Below are positions 1 to 10,030 of a DNA stretch of 64,000 bases, one piece after another. Origin of the DNA: Mesorhabditis belari (Eukaryota; Nematoda; Chromadorea; Rhabditida; Rhabditidae); contig CAUEEP010000917.1 of NCBI GenBank assembly GCA_958450365.1, positions 706,001-770,000 on the forward strand, in the 5' to 3' direction. The number at the start of each line of letters is the position of its first letter. Positions within the stretch are counted from its first letter, which is position 1. The notes beneath the pieces were generated by a model, which was not told the origin of the DNA, did no database searches, and saw only the letters and a list, made by a program, of their open reading frames with translations. The translations under genes were made by a program, and so were the position numbers.

Positions 1-220
1 ATGACCCCCAAAACTAGATTGTCTGCCAGGTTGAGCGCGACCGCCAAAGCTGAAAGCCTATTTCAAAAAATTGTGAACTCCTATCGATTAGATAACCGCT
101 ACGCGGTTATCTAATCTATCTAACGCGGCAACGCGACAGGAGACCCGCTCCAAATTCACTCGTAAAATGTTTACGCGCTAGACCCTCCACAGTGATCATG
201 AGTAATTCTGACGCACCCTG
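1..220 (+). repeat. Foldback MITE, cut by window start
   Basis: This is the right part of the foldback element described in full at 10031-10417. It ends in GCACCCTG followed by TA, the expected target dinucleotide, and contains the arm motif CTATCGATTAGATAA. The left end lies outside the window. Confidence 0.7.
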
Positions 221-1430
221 TAGACAAGATTCGCAACAATCTCTAGATAACTGCGCTTGTCTCTAGATAACCATAATCAGAATAAAGATGAAGAATTTCA
301 ACCCCGGGTCATCAAGACAGTAAAAACTATTTTAAGCACTATGACTCCGAAAAATTAAGTTGTTTAATTTTTGACCGTAGAACACAAAAAGGTGAAAAGC
401 GAAAAGAAACCTCGGCTTACGCTATTAGATGTGAGTGTAATTAGTCCCATTAATGGTTTTCTACAAAGACCACAAGGTGGTATAACGCGAGCTCAGCCAC
501 GATACGCAGATCACTTCCCTCTACTACATTCTCGACCATATCAGGTCAGACGTCGAATCGCAGAAGTTCGTGAGTTTGTTTTAGGGTTATGATCTAAATG
601 CTTTCGCTTTTGTATAGCCTTCTTTTGCTTTGATTTGCACGCTCTATAGGCAAGTAATACACACAATCGTTTTTTAACTTTTAACCAACTTAAAGGAATG
701 TACTTTTTCGGAAAAGCGCGGTAGAATTGAATCTTTGTTTGGTCAAAAATTAGCAAATTTCAAACTGCAACTTTACCCCTTCGAATGAAAACAAAATGAC
801 ACGTTAACTTCATTTTGTTTAGCATCAGGGAGTTTCATTATTCTATGAATCTAGGCCTATCGTCAGCACCGACGGATTTGAGGTTCTACACGGCACCGAT
901 ACACTCGCCTACACAAGCTCAGCACGGTCACTTATAATGGCGAGTTGATCAGGTAAGATTTAACGAAACTCGACGGCTTTATTTGCCCGAGGTCAAGGTA
1001 AATATCATAGGCATAAAATAATGCTACTGCTTGACGGTAAACAAAAGGAAAATGAAGCAACAAAACACCTACAGGCCATTTTAGAAAGCTTCACAAAAGC
1101 CAAAACATTTAGATCAAAACCCCGAAAACAAACCCACAAACTTCTGCGATTCGGTTGATATGGGCCAGGAGTGATGGGCGATAGTCGAATCGAATATAGT
1201 GGGGTGGAGTGGCCGGCGTGTCGTGGCTCGGCTCGTCTTGTACCCGGAACACGGTGGGTCAGCAGCACCCGCTCTGCAAAAAAAACATACAGGTTGGTAA
1301 GAGGTTTTGTAAAATAGTGAAATAGTAAATAGTAAAAATAGTAAAAACAGGAAAGAGTGAAAATAAAATAGGCACGCACTCGGGAGGAGCTTGTAGAATG
1401 AATGACTGTTCCGAAAATTTCGCGCCTTTT
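221..1430 (+). repeat. F-box-unit spacer with long imperfect inverted repeat
   Basis: No gene is supported here. The left arm (about 480-865) pairs imperfectly with the right arm (about 1003-1260): for example the stretch GAGCTCAGCCACGATACGC at 490 matches the reverse complement of the 1200-1245 region, and the CGAATCGCAGAAGTTCGTGAG stretch at 552 matches the reverse complement near 1140-1160. The left arm carries roughly 130-190 bp of extra sequence. The same arrangement follows the MITE in every F-box unit. A short ORF at 1021-1158 is part of the right arm and is not considered a gene. Confidence 0.6.
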
Positions 1431-1533
1431 ACACCATTAGCTGAATATCTTTTCCCTGGAGATACTCAGCTAACTGGCAAAACGAGTGTTTTGCTTGCCA
1501 ATTTTCTTGCAAAAAAACTCGCGTTTTTCTAGA

Positions 1534-1612
1534 ATTTCAAATAACATTTTGCTTGGCCCCCGTCTACCTGTGAATAAAAAAAACAATTAGATTTCCAAAA
1601 CCAAGTGGGCAA
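1534..1612 (-). pseudogene. F-box-like gene, 5' end fragment
   Basis: On the minus strand this carries the acceptor and 5' leader typical of the F-box family (TTTATTCACAG then GTAGACGGGGGCC) and the first codons before homology stops. It is a truncated leader left by rearrangement and cannot encode a protein. Confidence 0.6.
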
Positions 1613-2197
1613 TTATTGGGTTGGTCAATTGAAAACTGCCGGACTTTGAACTAAAATTGATTCAACATAAAACCAGAATGTCGGTTGTGAGGCGAACTCA
1701 AAAGCGAAAGCGAGAAGAATTGATTACCGCGAGAAGAATTGATTCTACAATTAGCGCTACGCCTCAAGCCGCCTATCAGTGAGTTTTTTGCCTATAAATC
1801 TACGAAGAAATATTAGAAAATGGCTTAGATCTTTTGTTGTTTAAAGAATTTCATACAAAATACTTTTAAACACAGAAAGCCAAGCAGCTTTTGACTTTCG
1901 TTTTTCTTTCGATGAGTAAAGCTATCTAAGTTTTATCTAAAATAGATATCCAGATTGAAATCTGGATTTAAATATTCACATCTATAACTAACAATTTCCA
2001 CACTTTTCGCGTTGTACCCCGTTCCGTTTGGACTTTAGCGGTCATCAGATTCAAGAAGCTCGTTTCCAGGGTACAAAGGCTTGTAAGAATTAAAAGGATT
2101 CAAATTCTATGCAAATTTTTCGTCTACACTAGCTGAATTTCTTGAATTTAAAGGCTTTATCAGATTTTATAAGTTCATTGCATTTTTCTTCATTCAG
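1613..2197. other. Unassigned sequence with a possible mariner end
   Basis: The stretch beginning TTATTGGGTTGGTCAATTG at 1611 resembles a mariner terminal repeat followed by a GCCGGACT motif, and a similar stretch occurs at 4553. No matching second end or transposase was found. From 2040 the sequence resembles the upstream part of gene X copy 5 (48320-48480). Nothing else was recognised. Confidence 0.3.
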
Positions 2198-3699
2198 AGA
2201 TCCGCCGACCCGCCAGTCGGACCAAAAGGCGCTCATGTGCTGCTTTTGCTGCCACAAGACGTCAGGTTTAAATATTTTCGTAAATAAATGAAATAGCTAT
2301 AAATCTATGAACTTTTTACTTAAATTCATCTTTAGCATTCACCGCCTTTGACTTTAACGGAAAGTTTCGGCAACGCCTCATCAACTCCCAGCACTCCCAT
2401 TCAACTGGAGCCAACAACGGTAGATTTTCATTTCTATTTATGCATTTATTAAAGACCCATGTACGTGAAAGATTTAGTTTCCTTAAAGAATTTTGAACCT
2501 CAAAATTAGTTCTTAAAAGATTAGTAAGACTAAAAGACTAGCGGCGTTTAAAAGTTTAGCAAGAAAAGCAGCTTTAGGTTCAGCCGAAGAAGAGTAGCGA
2601 AATAAACAACTCTTCTGCTATTCTTCTTTAGATCTTCTCTAAATCTGGATCTAAAGAGATCTTCTTTAAATCTAGATCTTTTATCAAAAACTCTAGATTC
2701 ATTCAAAAGTCTGAAAGCCAAAGCCGGCGAGATTTGATCGATCGAGCGGAGAAGCAAAAAGAAAAGTACAATTTCAATGGAAGATGGGAGCAGACTTTGG
2801 TCAGGGTTTATCTGAATCAAGGGATAAATTAATTAAAAACCTTTAGCAAGAAGGCTCTAGAGACGCGCCGGAAACCCTGGACAGTGTTGTTGAAGTTGAA
2901 GGAGTGAACCGATCGATCAGGTCGAATCCGAGCCACTTACTGAGGTAATTTTTGGCGAAAAAGTCGATTCCTATCATTTTTACTGATAAATTAAATAGGT
3001 TATCAAAAGAATTTGGTTAAAAATGCACAAAAGAGGCTAGAAGTTCCCTTTTTAAAGCCACCATATTCTAATGCGAAAATCGTGAATTTTTGCCTTTTTT
3101 TAAAGCTATTTTCATTGAAATCTTGACTATTTAAACCATTTAGGGACAAATTGAAGGATGGCTGGGAAAAATGGATGGCAAACGAAGCCAATGCAAATTA
3201 TACAAAAAGCGGGATCAGAAAAGGAATGAGCTACCAAGAAACAGCATTTTTGGTCAGCGAAAGTTTTTTTTTCCATCTCTTCTGACACTATCATACACAG
3301 CTTTGAAAAAACATTGTGTGACGTTGAAAATCTCAAAAACTATTTTGCCTGTATGGATATAAACGATGATGACGATGTAGAAATTGAAAATATTAGTTAA
3401 ATTATTGTTACTTTTGTTGTTGTTGTTGGTTGCTTTTATAATAAATTAAAATATTAAAAAAAAATTTGGCAAAAATTAAATCGCTCTTATCTATGGAATT
3501 TTAGGGTATTTTCATTTAAGAGCAAAAGAGAGACGAAGAGCAAAAGGCTGGGGAGGAGATGAAATCGGAGTTGAATGAAGAGGCGAAAATCGATAAAAAG
3601 ACTGAGATGATCGTGGAGAAACGGAAGAAAATGAAAGAGGCTAATGAAACTATTCCTGTTCCCGAGAAAACCAACTCGTTTGAGGAAATTGAGTTTTAG
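2198..3699 (+). pseudogene. Gene X copy 1, decayed multi-exon gene
   Basis: Unrecognised gene. Exon-like blocks with acceptors and donors lie at 2198-2265, 2336-2419, 2697-2799, 2847-2944 and about 3520-3699. The block 2336-2419 is exactly 28 codons in phase 0, Ser/Thr/Pro-rich, beginning HSPPLTLTES, with TTTAG before it and GTAGAT after it. The others show decay against copy 5: 2198-2265 has lost 4 bases, 2697-2799 has a stop and a shifted frame before the YNFNGRW motif, and 2847-2944 has small indels. The last block is Lys/Glu-rich, contains EAKIDKKTE and IPVPEK, and runs into a stop. A pogo relic (3126-3400) lies in an intron. Function is unknown. Confidence 0.5.
3126..3400 (+). pseudogene. 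pogo/Tigger-like transposase, C-terminal relic
   Basis: The plus strand encodes the C-terminal part of a DDE transposase of the pogo/Tigger (CENP-B-like) type. It reads DGWEKWMANE, then TKSGIRKGMSYQE and, after a one-base shift, SISSDTIIHSF and an acidic tail INDDDDVE before TAA. In the family this region follows the catalytic core and has the pattern W-W-TKSG-hydrophobic-V-AW-S-I-x-SF. The frame is broken at a run of nine T at 3264-3272. No catalytic core, DNA-binding part or terminal repeats were found nearby. The relic sits inside decayed gene X copy 1. Confidence 0.55.
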
Positions 3700-4440
3700 A
3701 AGAATTTTCGATTTTTGTAGAGATTTCACCTCTAGATCTTGTAGTTGACATTGAAAAAGAAGAAATTACGATCTGGCTTTTGGAAAGTTCACCAGGATGC
3801 ATTTTGTTTTGCATTTTGCAAATTGCCATTGCAAGAGAGAGATTTCACTCCTAGATCCTATAGCTGACATAGAAAAAGATGAAATTGTTAGAAACAAGCA
3901 ATCAGGTCACTGACAAGGCCACGGTTTTAAAACCAGATAAGGCTACAATTATTAAAGCAGGTTTAGCAAGTAGATCCATGCCTGATTTTGGGATTAGAGT
4001 AAACCCTTGTTTAGATTTTACAAGCCTTGCTTTAAGTTCAAATTTCTTTCATACATTCAAAATCAAGCTTTTTTGGTTAAATCTAGTAAGCAGAGGATTT
4101 AAATGCATCCAATTTGGTGGAAAGTCTCGAAACTGGTCTAGAATAATGATATCATTACAGAATTACAGTAGAATACGATTTCAAGACTTTTTGGATTTTC
4201 TTTGATCCTCCTTGCTTCACCCACTCTTTGAGCCCCAAAATTTCAATAAAATTTCAGCAACTACGAACGGAAACTCGGCAAGAATAAGCTAAATCACGAA
4301 AAAACGCGAAATTTTTGTTTTTCTGCAAATATTGATTTGAATAAACTTTCCGAAAAGCCAAAAGATCATCAATTTTTAAAAGAATGACAAAATTTTTCAC
4401 AAGATTGAAACAAATTTCGTAAATTTGGATTGATTTGATT
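3700..4440 (+). repeat. Gene X tail and dispersed block D
   Basis: From 3700 to about 3975 the sequence is the 3' continuation of gene X; an inverted copy lies at 11740-12050. From about 4020 to 4400 is block D, a non-coding stretch recognisable by GAATAATGATATCATTACAG and GGCAAGAATAAGCT. It recurs at 20480, 27000, 34880 and 43715 and inverted at 59936. The 108-codon ORF at 3879-4205 spans both blocks and is not conserved in the other copies. Confidence 0.5.
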
Positions 4441-4668
4441 AGAGATTCAAAAGAAATATGATTTTTTTGGGATTTCGGATGTTGGATGTTGGATTTCTTT
4501 TTGAAATCGATGAAATAGTTGCTTTTTTTGATTGATGAATTTAGACAAGCGTATTATGGATTTATTGGGTTGGTGAATTGAAAACCGCGGGCTATTGTCA
4601 TAGGTGACAGTTTGAGCACTTTCTTCAAACGAAACCCATTTTGGCGTCAATGGAAAAGTCTTTTAATT
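4441..4668. other. Junction region: possible mariner end, F-box leader scrap
   Basis: TTATTGGGTTGGTGAATTG at 4559 resembles the sequence at 1611 and a mariner terminus. From 4650 to about 4715 the sequence is an F-box outron fragment (TTTTAATTCTAATTGCCGAC onward) joined directly to the unknown ORF block that follows, which marks a rearrangement breakpoint. Confidence 0.3.
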
Positions 4669-4866
4669 CTAATTGCCGACATAGTTTTGGAAATCTAATT
4701 GTTTTTTTATGACAGGTAGAGGAATAGTCAGGAGTGATCGTGACATTTCGGCATCAAAATCAGGGCCAAACACAAGTCGAATACGGTGATCACGATGGTG
4801 CTTTCGGATTTTGCCAAGAAACCCTAGTCTTCGAGAAAATGTTTGGTTACAAGTTTGGGCATCCAA
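4669..4866 (-). pseudogene. Unknown repeated ORF, truncated copy
   Basis: The minus strand reads SLDAQTCNQTFSRRLGFLGKI and then a basic/acidic stretch ending SRSLLTIPL. The same peptide recurs at 7569-7883, 16899-17252, 32591-32875 and 45190-45470. No known domain was recognised. Here the 3' part is replaced by F-box leader sequence. It may be a relic of a mobile element or a non-coding repeat that happens to be open. Confidence 0.35.
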
Positions 4867-5545
4867 TGAATGTATTCCAAACTATATCATTCTGAAGCGT
4901 TTATCTATAGTGCTATCTTTTTTGTCTGATCATGGGCCGGTGCCCTAGGATAAACAAGAAAAAAAATTCTATTGAAATACGTAACATCGGAAACAAGAGG
5001 GGAAAAAGAGGGTAAAAAGCCTTTTAGGAAGCCGTTTGCCAATTTGCAGACGGCGTAAAACGTCACACGTAAGACGCAGACGTGAAACTTTTTTGGTACT
5101 TGAATCTTTTTTTGCTACTTGGACCTTCTTTGTATTCCAGGCTGCCGTAAGACCTGGTTCCTATACGGCAGGCCATACGTTACTGTAGGTAATCGGAGCC
5201 GGATCGGAACCGAATAGGAACCGAATGTGATCGGAATGAGAACCTATTCCGAGCCGAATCGGAACTGAATCGGAGCCGAATGAGAGCCTGATTGAACCCC
5301 AAATGAGAACCAAATCGGAACCGAATGAACACCGGATCGGAACTGAATGAGAACCTATTCCGAATAGGAACCAAATGTGAACTTAATCGGAACCTAATCG
5401 AAACAAAAAATAGAACACGGACCGGATTTTTTTCTTTTCCGATCTTTCTTTTGCATCAACCTAGTAGTTGGAGTTTCTTATTTGAGATTGAAGATGAGAA
5501 TTGGCCGTGCCAACAAAATGAATAACAAACAAAATGACAAAATGT
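4867..5545 (-). repeat. Conserved spacer block next to 11-bp minisatellite
   Basis: Non-coding block. Recognisable parts are the CATGGGCCGGTGCCCTAGGAT stretch near 4931, the CGTTTGCCAATTTGCAGACGGCGT stretch near 5032 and, after the minisatellite, the AACACGGACCGG stretch near 5413 to the mariner at 5547. It recurs inverted or direct at 7250, 17253-18004, 32246-32590 and 44796-45189. Confidence 0.55.
5180..5405 (-). repeat. 11-bp minisatellite (GGTTCCNATTC)n
   Basis: Degenerate tandem array, read on the minus strand as units close to GGTTCCGATTC, GGTTCTCATTC or GGTTCCTATTC. Because 11 is not a multiple of 3, all frames are open for long stretches and give an 11-residue protein period, which explains the spurious ORFs here. 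Sister arrays lie at 17580, 31990, 40300, 44537 and 50875. Confidence 0.8.
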
Positions 5546-5546
5546 A

Positions 5547-6801
5547 TGTAGGTTGTCCGGGATGAAAATACCCTTTTAGTGAAAAATAAATTTATCTCCA
5601 AAAAAGAAAAAAATGCGCTTTAATCCAAAAGATATTCTCCGTTGTTGGCAATAGTCTTTCTCCATTTTTCTTTCAAATTTCGAATCCCTTTGCTGAAGAA
5701 ATCCTGAAGCTGCGAGTCAAAGTATTGGCTTACCCAAATTCGGACTTCGTCGTGATCCTTCAAGTGTTTATCGGTCAGGAAGTGTTGCATAGATCGAAAT
5801 AAGCGGTGGTCCGAGGGTGCCAGATCTGGACTATACGGCGGCTGCGGGAGACATTCCCAATTCAATTCCTCGAGTTTTTCTTGCGTCTTCTTTGCTGTGT
5901 GTGAGCGCGCGTAATCTTGCAGATATCTCACAGTCGATGCGTTTACACCTTGATTCTTGAGAGCCTGGTCTAAAAGTTCCAGCTGTTGCACATATACATC
6001 TGAGGTAACTATTGGACGAGAATGTAGAACCTCAAAGTGTATCAAACCACGGGAATTGCACCAAACAGATAACATGGCCTTTCTTCCATCCGGATCTCGT
6101 TGTGGCGTCGTTTTTTGACCGTTCTCCTGGACTCACCCACTTCTGTTTTCGCGATGGGTTATCGTAGTAAATCCATTTTTCATCGGCCGTCACAATAGTG
6201 TCCCAAAAAACTCGATTTTTTGATTGACGAACAAGAATACCGGCCATAGTCACTCGAGTAGCTTTATTAGCGTCACTAAGTTGATGGGATACCCATTCTC
6301 CGACGAGATTCGCTTTACCCAAACGGTGTAAATGGTCCGCAATTGTTGTCTGGCCTACAGCAAACATTTTTGCAAGTTCCCGAGTCGACAAGGTTGGGCC
6401 ATCTTCTACGGCTTCTCGAAGATCGTCATCGTTAAGTGCTGGAGGGGGGTGACCACGTCTTCGATCCTGTAGAGTCTCGTCTCCCTCTCTAAATCGTTGA
6501 AACCATTTTTTACAAGCTTCCTCAAAATAAGCAGCTTCTCCAAAAAATTTCAAGATTGAACTATGGCTCTCCCGGACACTTTTTCCTTGTTTAAAGTCGT
6601 AGGGCAAGCACACCGAATTTGGTACTTCTGATCTTCCATTCGAAAAAAGTCAAAATTATAAGGCAGTAAATTTTTATAAAACATAGAATTAGAAAAGATA
6701 TATAACTTTAAAACAAAACAAAAATCAGACGCGAAGCTGTTCGATACACCGAAAAAATTGCAATCGAAGTTGAGGGTATTTTCATTCCGGACACCCTAAT
6801 A
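5547..6801 (-). mobile_element. mariner element with inactivated transposase
   Basis: The left end reads TGTAGGTTGTCCGGGATG and the right end, reverse-complemented, reads TATTAGGGTGTCCGGAATG; both continue into AAAATACCC, giving inverted repeats of roughly 25-28 bp. The paralogous locus at 17940-17960 reads AAAATGCATATTTGTACTC without the insert, and here the same flanks are split, with TA at 5545-5546 and 6802-6803. The exact end may shift by one or two bases because of the TATA context. Length is about 1.25 kb, normal for mariner. Confidence 0.85.
5620..6639 (-). pseudogene. mariner transposase with two frameshifts
   Basis: Encodes a mariner (DD34D) cut-and-paste transposase of about 340 codons, the family's usual length. 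It starts at an ATG at 6639 (MEDQKYQIR). One base is missing near 6614, before CLPYDFKQGKS, and one base is extra in a run of six T at 6111-6116, between SPGERSK and the MLSVW motif. The N-terminal helix-turn-helix part (CKKWFQRFREGDE) and all three acidic residues are present: VTADEKW, LQDYARSH (family consensus HDNARPH) and PSDHRLF (consensus PSDYHLF). The last two motifs are weakened. The C-terminal NNGEYLLD is intact. It cannot make a full protein. Confidence 0.88.
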
Positions 6802-6869
6802 TATTTGTACTCTTGGATATTTACTTTATTTTTACGCTTTTTCGAAGTCAAACCTTTCACCTTTTAATT

Positions 6870-7150
6870 GATATTTGCTCGGGTGGATGAAAAGTAAGCG
6901 CGCGAGTCTTCTCTACGATTTGAAGATCGGCAAAAGGCAAAGCCGAATCACAGCGTGACCTCTGTTCCGCTTTTGGCGAACAAGTTATGACTGAAAGATC
7001 CTGCCAGCTTTGGTTTGCACGATTCCGAGAAGGTATCGAATCTCTGGAAGAGGAACCACATGGGCATCACTCGGCAGTGATCGATAATAATGAATTGGCA
7101 CAACTTGAAGCCGATCCATTTGGAAATAATCGTAAAGAACAATTGTAATA
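6870..7150 (+). pseudogene. mariner transposase N-terminal relic (third mariner type)
   Basis: The plus strand encodes the DNA-binding N-terminus of a mariner-like transposase: LLYDLKIGK, then after a shift RSCQLWFARFREGIESLEEEP and SAVIDNNELAQLEADP. This matches the mariner pattern of a WFARFR helix followed by an acidic linker and a D/E-rich helix. There is a frame change and no catalytic domain. A sister relic lies at 18005-18260. Confidence 0.6.
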
Positions 7151-7568
7151 GAGGATGGGTGACCATCTTAAAGTTTGTCAACCAGACAGTTCTTAGCTAT
7201 AGTTCGCGGTCACCCTGTATTAACGGTCCCAGAAATTTCAAAATCTCCAAAAGCCGTCTGCAAATTGGCAAACGGCTTGCTAAAAGGGTTTTTGCCCTCT
7301 CTTGTTTCCGATGTTGTGTATTTTAAAAGAATTCTTTCTTGTCTATCCTAGGGCACCGGCCGATGATCAGACAAAAAAGATAGCTTACGGTTTTTTCTCT
7401 AAATCTCTAGTTTTTCCTAATACCACCGTTTCTTTATGCTGCTAACGAAAGCTAAGGAAAAGTAACCAAGTTTTCGATTAATACATTAAAATTGATTTAA
7501 TTGTTACCCGCCCTTTAAAAAAATTTAACATAACAAGGTTAACAGTATTTTTAACAGTATCTGAATGC
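7151..7568 (+). repeat. Conserved spacer block
   Basis: No gene is seen. From about 7250 this is the direct-orientation copy of the spacer with GCAAATTGGCAAACGGCTTGC and GGGCACCGGCC. The 11-bp minisatellite that normally precedes it is missing here, so the block is truncated at about 7250. Confidence 0.5.
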
Positions 7569-7883
7569 TTGGGAAACTTATTGTGCGGTAGTAAAACCGA
7601 AGAGAGTCAAGACCGGACTACAGATAAACTTTTCAGTCGGAATGATACAGTTTTAGATACATTGGATGCCCAAACTTGTAACGTATTTTCTCGAAAACTA
7701 GGGTTTCTTGGCAAAATCGGAAAGCACCATCGTGGTCAGCGTATTCGACTTGTGTTTGCACCTCATTTTGATGCCAAAATATCACGGTCACTTCTGACCA
7801 TTCCCTTGTTAGAGGACATCGGGATTACGCTAGTTTTTCCTGAAGGGAATCCTTTCGAAAACCGGATTACGGTAACTTCCTAA
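7569..7883 (+). CDS. Repeated ORF of unknown nature, 104 codons
   Basis: This open frame reads TLDAQTCNVFSRKLGFLGKI in its middle and PLLEDIGITLVFPEGNP near the end. The central peptide recurs at four other places in both orientations, so it belongs to a duplicated block. I recognise no domain, signal peptide or membrane segment. Against the 32591 copy many changes alter amino acids (for example GPDFDAEM becomes APHFDAKI), which argues against strong selection. It could be a fragment of a gene or mobile element, or simply an open stretch of a repeat. Confidence 0.25.
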   Translation: MGNLLCGSKTEESQDRTTDKLFSRNDTVLDTLDAQTCNVFSRKLGFLGKIGKHHRGQRIRLVFAPHFDAKISRSLLTIPLLEDIGITLVFPEGNPFENRITVTS

Positions 7884-8932
7884 AGGGAATCTTGGAGAGT
7901 CAAGAAAAAGCCACAGTTACCCTTTGAGAGCCTTAATCGAGCCAGTTGCAGATCAATGAAGACATTTTGTCGAACCAGGTACATTTACGGTGATCTTAAG
8001 GACGGATGAATCGTCTTTCCTCGAAGCTTTACGGTAACCAGTTGAATCAGCTATGGAATGTCTATTATTCTATCGAACAAGCTTCAGAATAATCCTTTAA
8101 AACCCATGGAAAGGTTGAGATACATTTTCGCCTAGTTTTCTCCATCAACTCTAAAACCAAAGCCTAAGCCTGTAAGCCTAAAAACCTTGTGAAGCAAGGA
8201 GAACCCAAAAATTGTCTGTGAAACAGTATTCTCGTATTACTTTAAAGAATACGCTAATGATTTCACTATTCTAACTAGAGAATGTTGTTAACTTATCCTG
8301 GCTTTTTCGCCCGGAAAACTACCTCTCTGATGCAGTTTCCGCTTTTTCGCTGTTTCCGAATCTGCAATCAGCTTTTGCGAACGACAATTTTTTTGGGCTT
8401 TTCAGGTAATGTGCACCCCAGATCGACAGAATAATTGAGGAATTGATCAAATTCCAACTTAGATCAAGAAAAACCTCGGATTTTATTTTATGTTCACGCT
8501 AAAGTACCCGCTACTGTAATCGTAAACTCGCCTTTGCATCTCACTCTGTTACCATTTTCCAAAAACTTTAGAAAAACATTTCCGGACCTCGTTATGTGAA
8601 GTTATGGGCATTCAAAGGGTGACCATCCGTTTCAAGTGCCCGGAAACTAGGAGGACAAGGAGTTCAGAAAACATAGCAATCCCTCCAATCGATTTGTATA
8701 CCATTCCTATTATTTTCGCTCACTTTTTCATTTTACTTTTTCTCGGCTATTTATAAAGCTTTATTTTTTATACTAAACAAATAATAGATCCTTGCCAAAT
8801 AATAATCTTACATCGAAACAAACATTCATTCTTGTCAACTTCTGCTCCAGATGCATAGGCAATATCAAAAATGATGAATTGGATGAAATCAATGACAATG
8901 TGACACAAAAATGAACCCCGATAAAAAAACTC
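7884..8932 (+). repeat. Block R and 3' flank of F-box gene
   Basis: From 7884 to about 8580 is non-coding block R (CTTTTTCGCCC and TGATGCAGTTT motifs), seen again inverted at 15600-16890 and direct at 45471-46330. From 8580 the sequence is the 3' flank of the minus-strand F-box gene. TTTATT at 8760-8765 is its AATAAA signal on the minus strand. Confidence 0.5.
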
Positions 8933-9946
8933 TCAAAACTCCATCTTTTCCGACTCCGGATCAATGTAGGAAGCGAAAAATTCCGTTCCGGTTTCGTCTG
9001 ATCCAAGCATGTAAACACCATCCCTCCTCGAGTCAATGTTCCGCCGAAAAATGTTTGATTTCTCTGTGAACTCAAAATGGTAATCCAAATGCTTATCCAA
9101 GACCTCTTTCGCGATTTTGATGACTTTTTGCTGATTTTCCCCGTCGCAACGCTTCATTCCAGGGAATCGCGAAAGAAAATCGACGATTCGCCAATCGTTC
9201 TCCTGAGAATCCCAGTCCTTCACATAAATAGCCGCTTTCAAATTCTTGCTTGGGATCCCCTTTTCAACAGTTCAGTGTACCACCTTTTCAAAGCCATCAT
9301 CGGTCAAGCAAATTCCACGGATTTCCAAGAATTTTATCGAAGTCTTGGCAAAAGGAGCGTAGTAGAAGTGAAATGCAATAGAGGAATAACACCGAAAACA
9401 GACTTTTTCGCAGTCACTCATCTGATTTGCAATGAAATTCTTGAAAAGTTCGCTGATCACTTGATTTTCTTTCAACAAATCAATTCTCACGTTAATATCT
9501 GCGGATTCTCCAATCACCGAGCGGAAATTCTCAAGAAATTTCAGCAACAACTCGTTCGTGTACACATAGAGGTCCAAATGTTTCACAGACTTCAAGTTAT
9601 TCAGAATCGCCGCGTTTTGGTCACGGAATGGTGCGTCGAACCATGCCAGAAGGTCACACGAGTGGATCCGTTTGAACAATGGAAAGTGGAGAGTGGCATT
9701 AAGTCTGAGGAAGGAGTCATGGGGACGACGAGTGACCCAAATCCAATCACCCCCAGAGCGTAACCGGTGCACGTGACGCCCAAACACTAGCCAGGGTGTC
9801 CGCAGCAGAATCGATCGAAATCCCGCATTCACCTTGACCAATTCAATTGTATCTTCCGGCTTCATTTGCTCCAAAACCTCCAACTTTAGGTCATAGCATA
9901 GCTTCTGCATGGGGAATGACCTCAACTTTCGCATTTCAAACGACAT
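8933..9946 (-). pseudogene. F-box-like gene, single nonsense mutation
   Basis: Full-length member of the local F-box-like family, 338 codons including both stops. It begins MSFEMRKLRSFP and ends SEKMEF. The N-terminus (about residues 10-50: FPMQKLCYDL, EVLEQMKPEDTIEL, VNAGFRSIL) fits the F-box pattern that binds Skp1 in SCF ubiquitin ligases. The rest is a family-specific C-terminal region probably used for substrate binding. One in-frame TGA at 9272-9274 replaces a serine codon (VVHsTVEKG; other copies VVQSIVEKG). The frame is otherwise open on both sides. The start was chosen because an ACAG acceptor precedes it by about 20 bases. The same TGA occurs in the fragment at 59083-59570. Confidence 0.8.
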
Positions 9947-10030
9947 TTTGCTTGGCGTCCGTCTACCTGTAAATAAAAAAAACAATTAGATTTCCAAAAC
10001 CAAGTCGGCAATTAGAATTAAAAGCTTTTA

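Noticed and set aside
3879..4205. 108-codon ORF spanning gene X tail and block D
   Set aside because: The other copies of block D are not preceded by this sequence and do not share the frame.
9077..9763. 228-codon plus-strand ORF opposite the F-box gene, and similar antisense ORFs at 21812, 28229, 36158, 47174 and 54417
   Set aside because: They are exact antisense shadows of the F-box coding region, do not keep their frame with any conserved start or splice signal, and exist because the sense codon usage lacks certain triplets.
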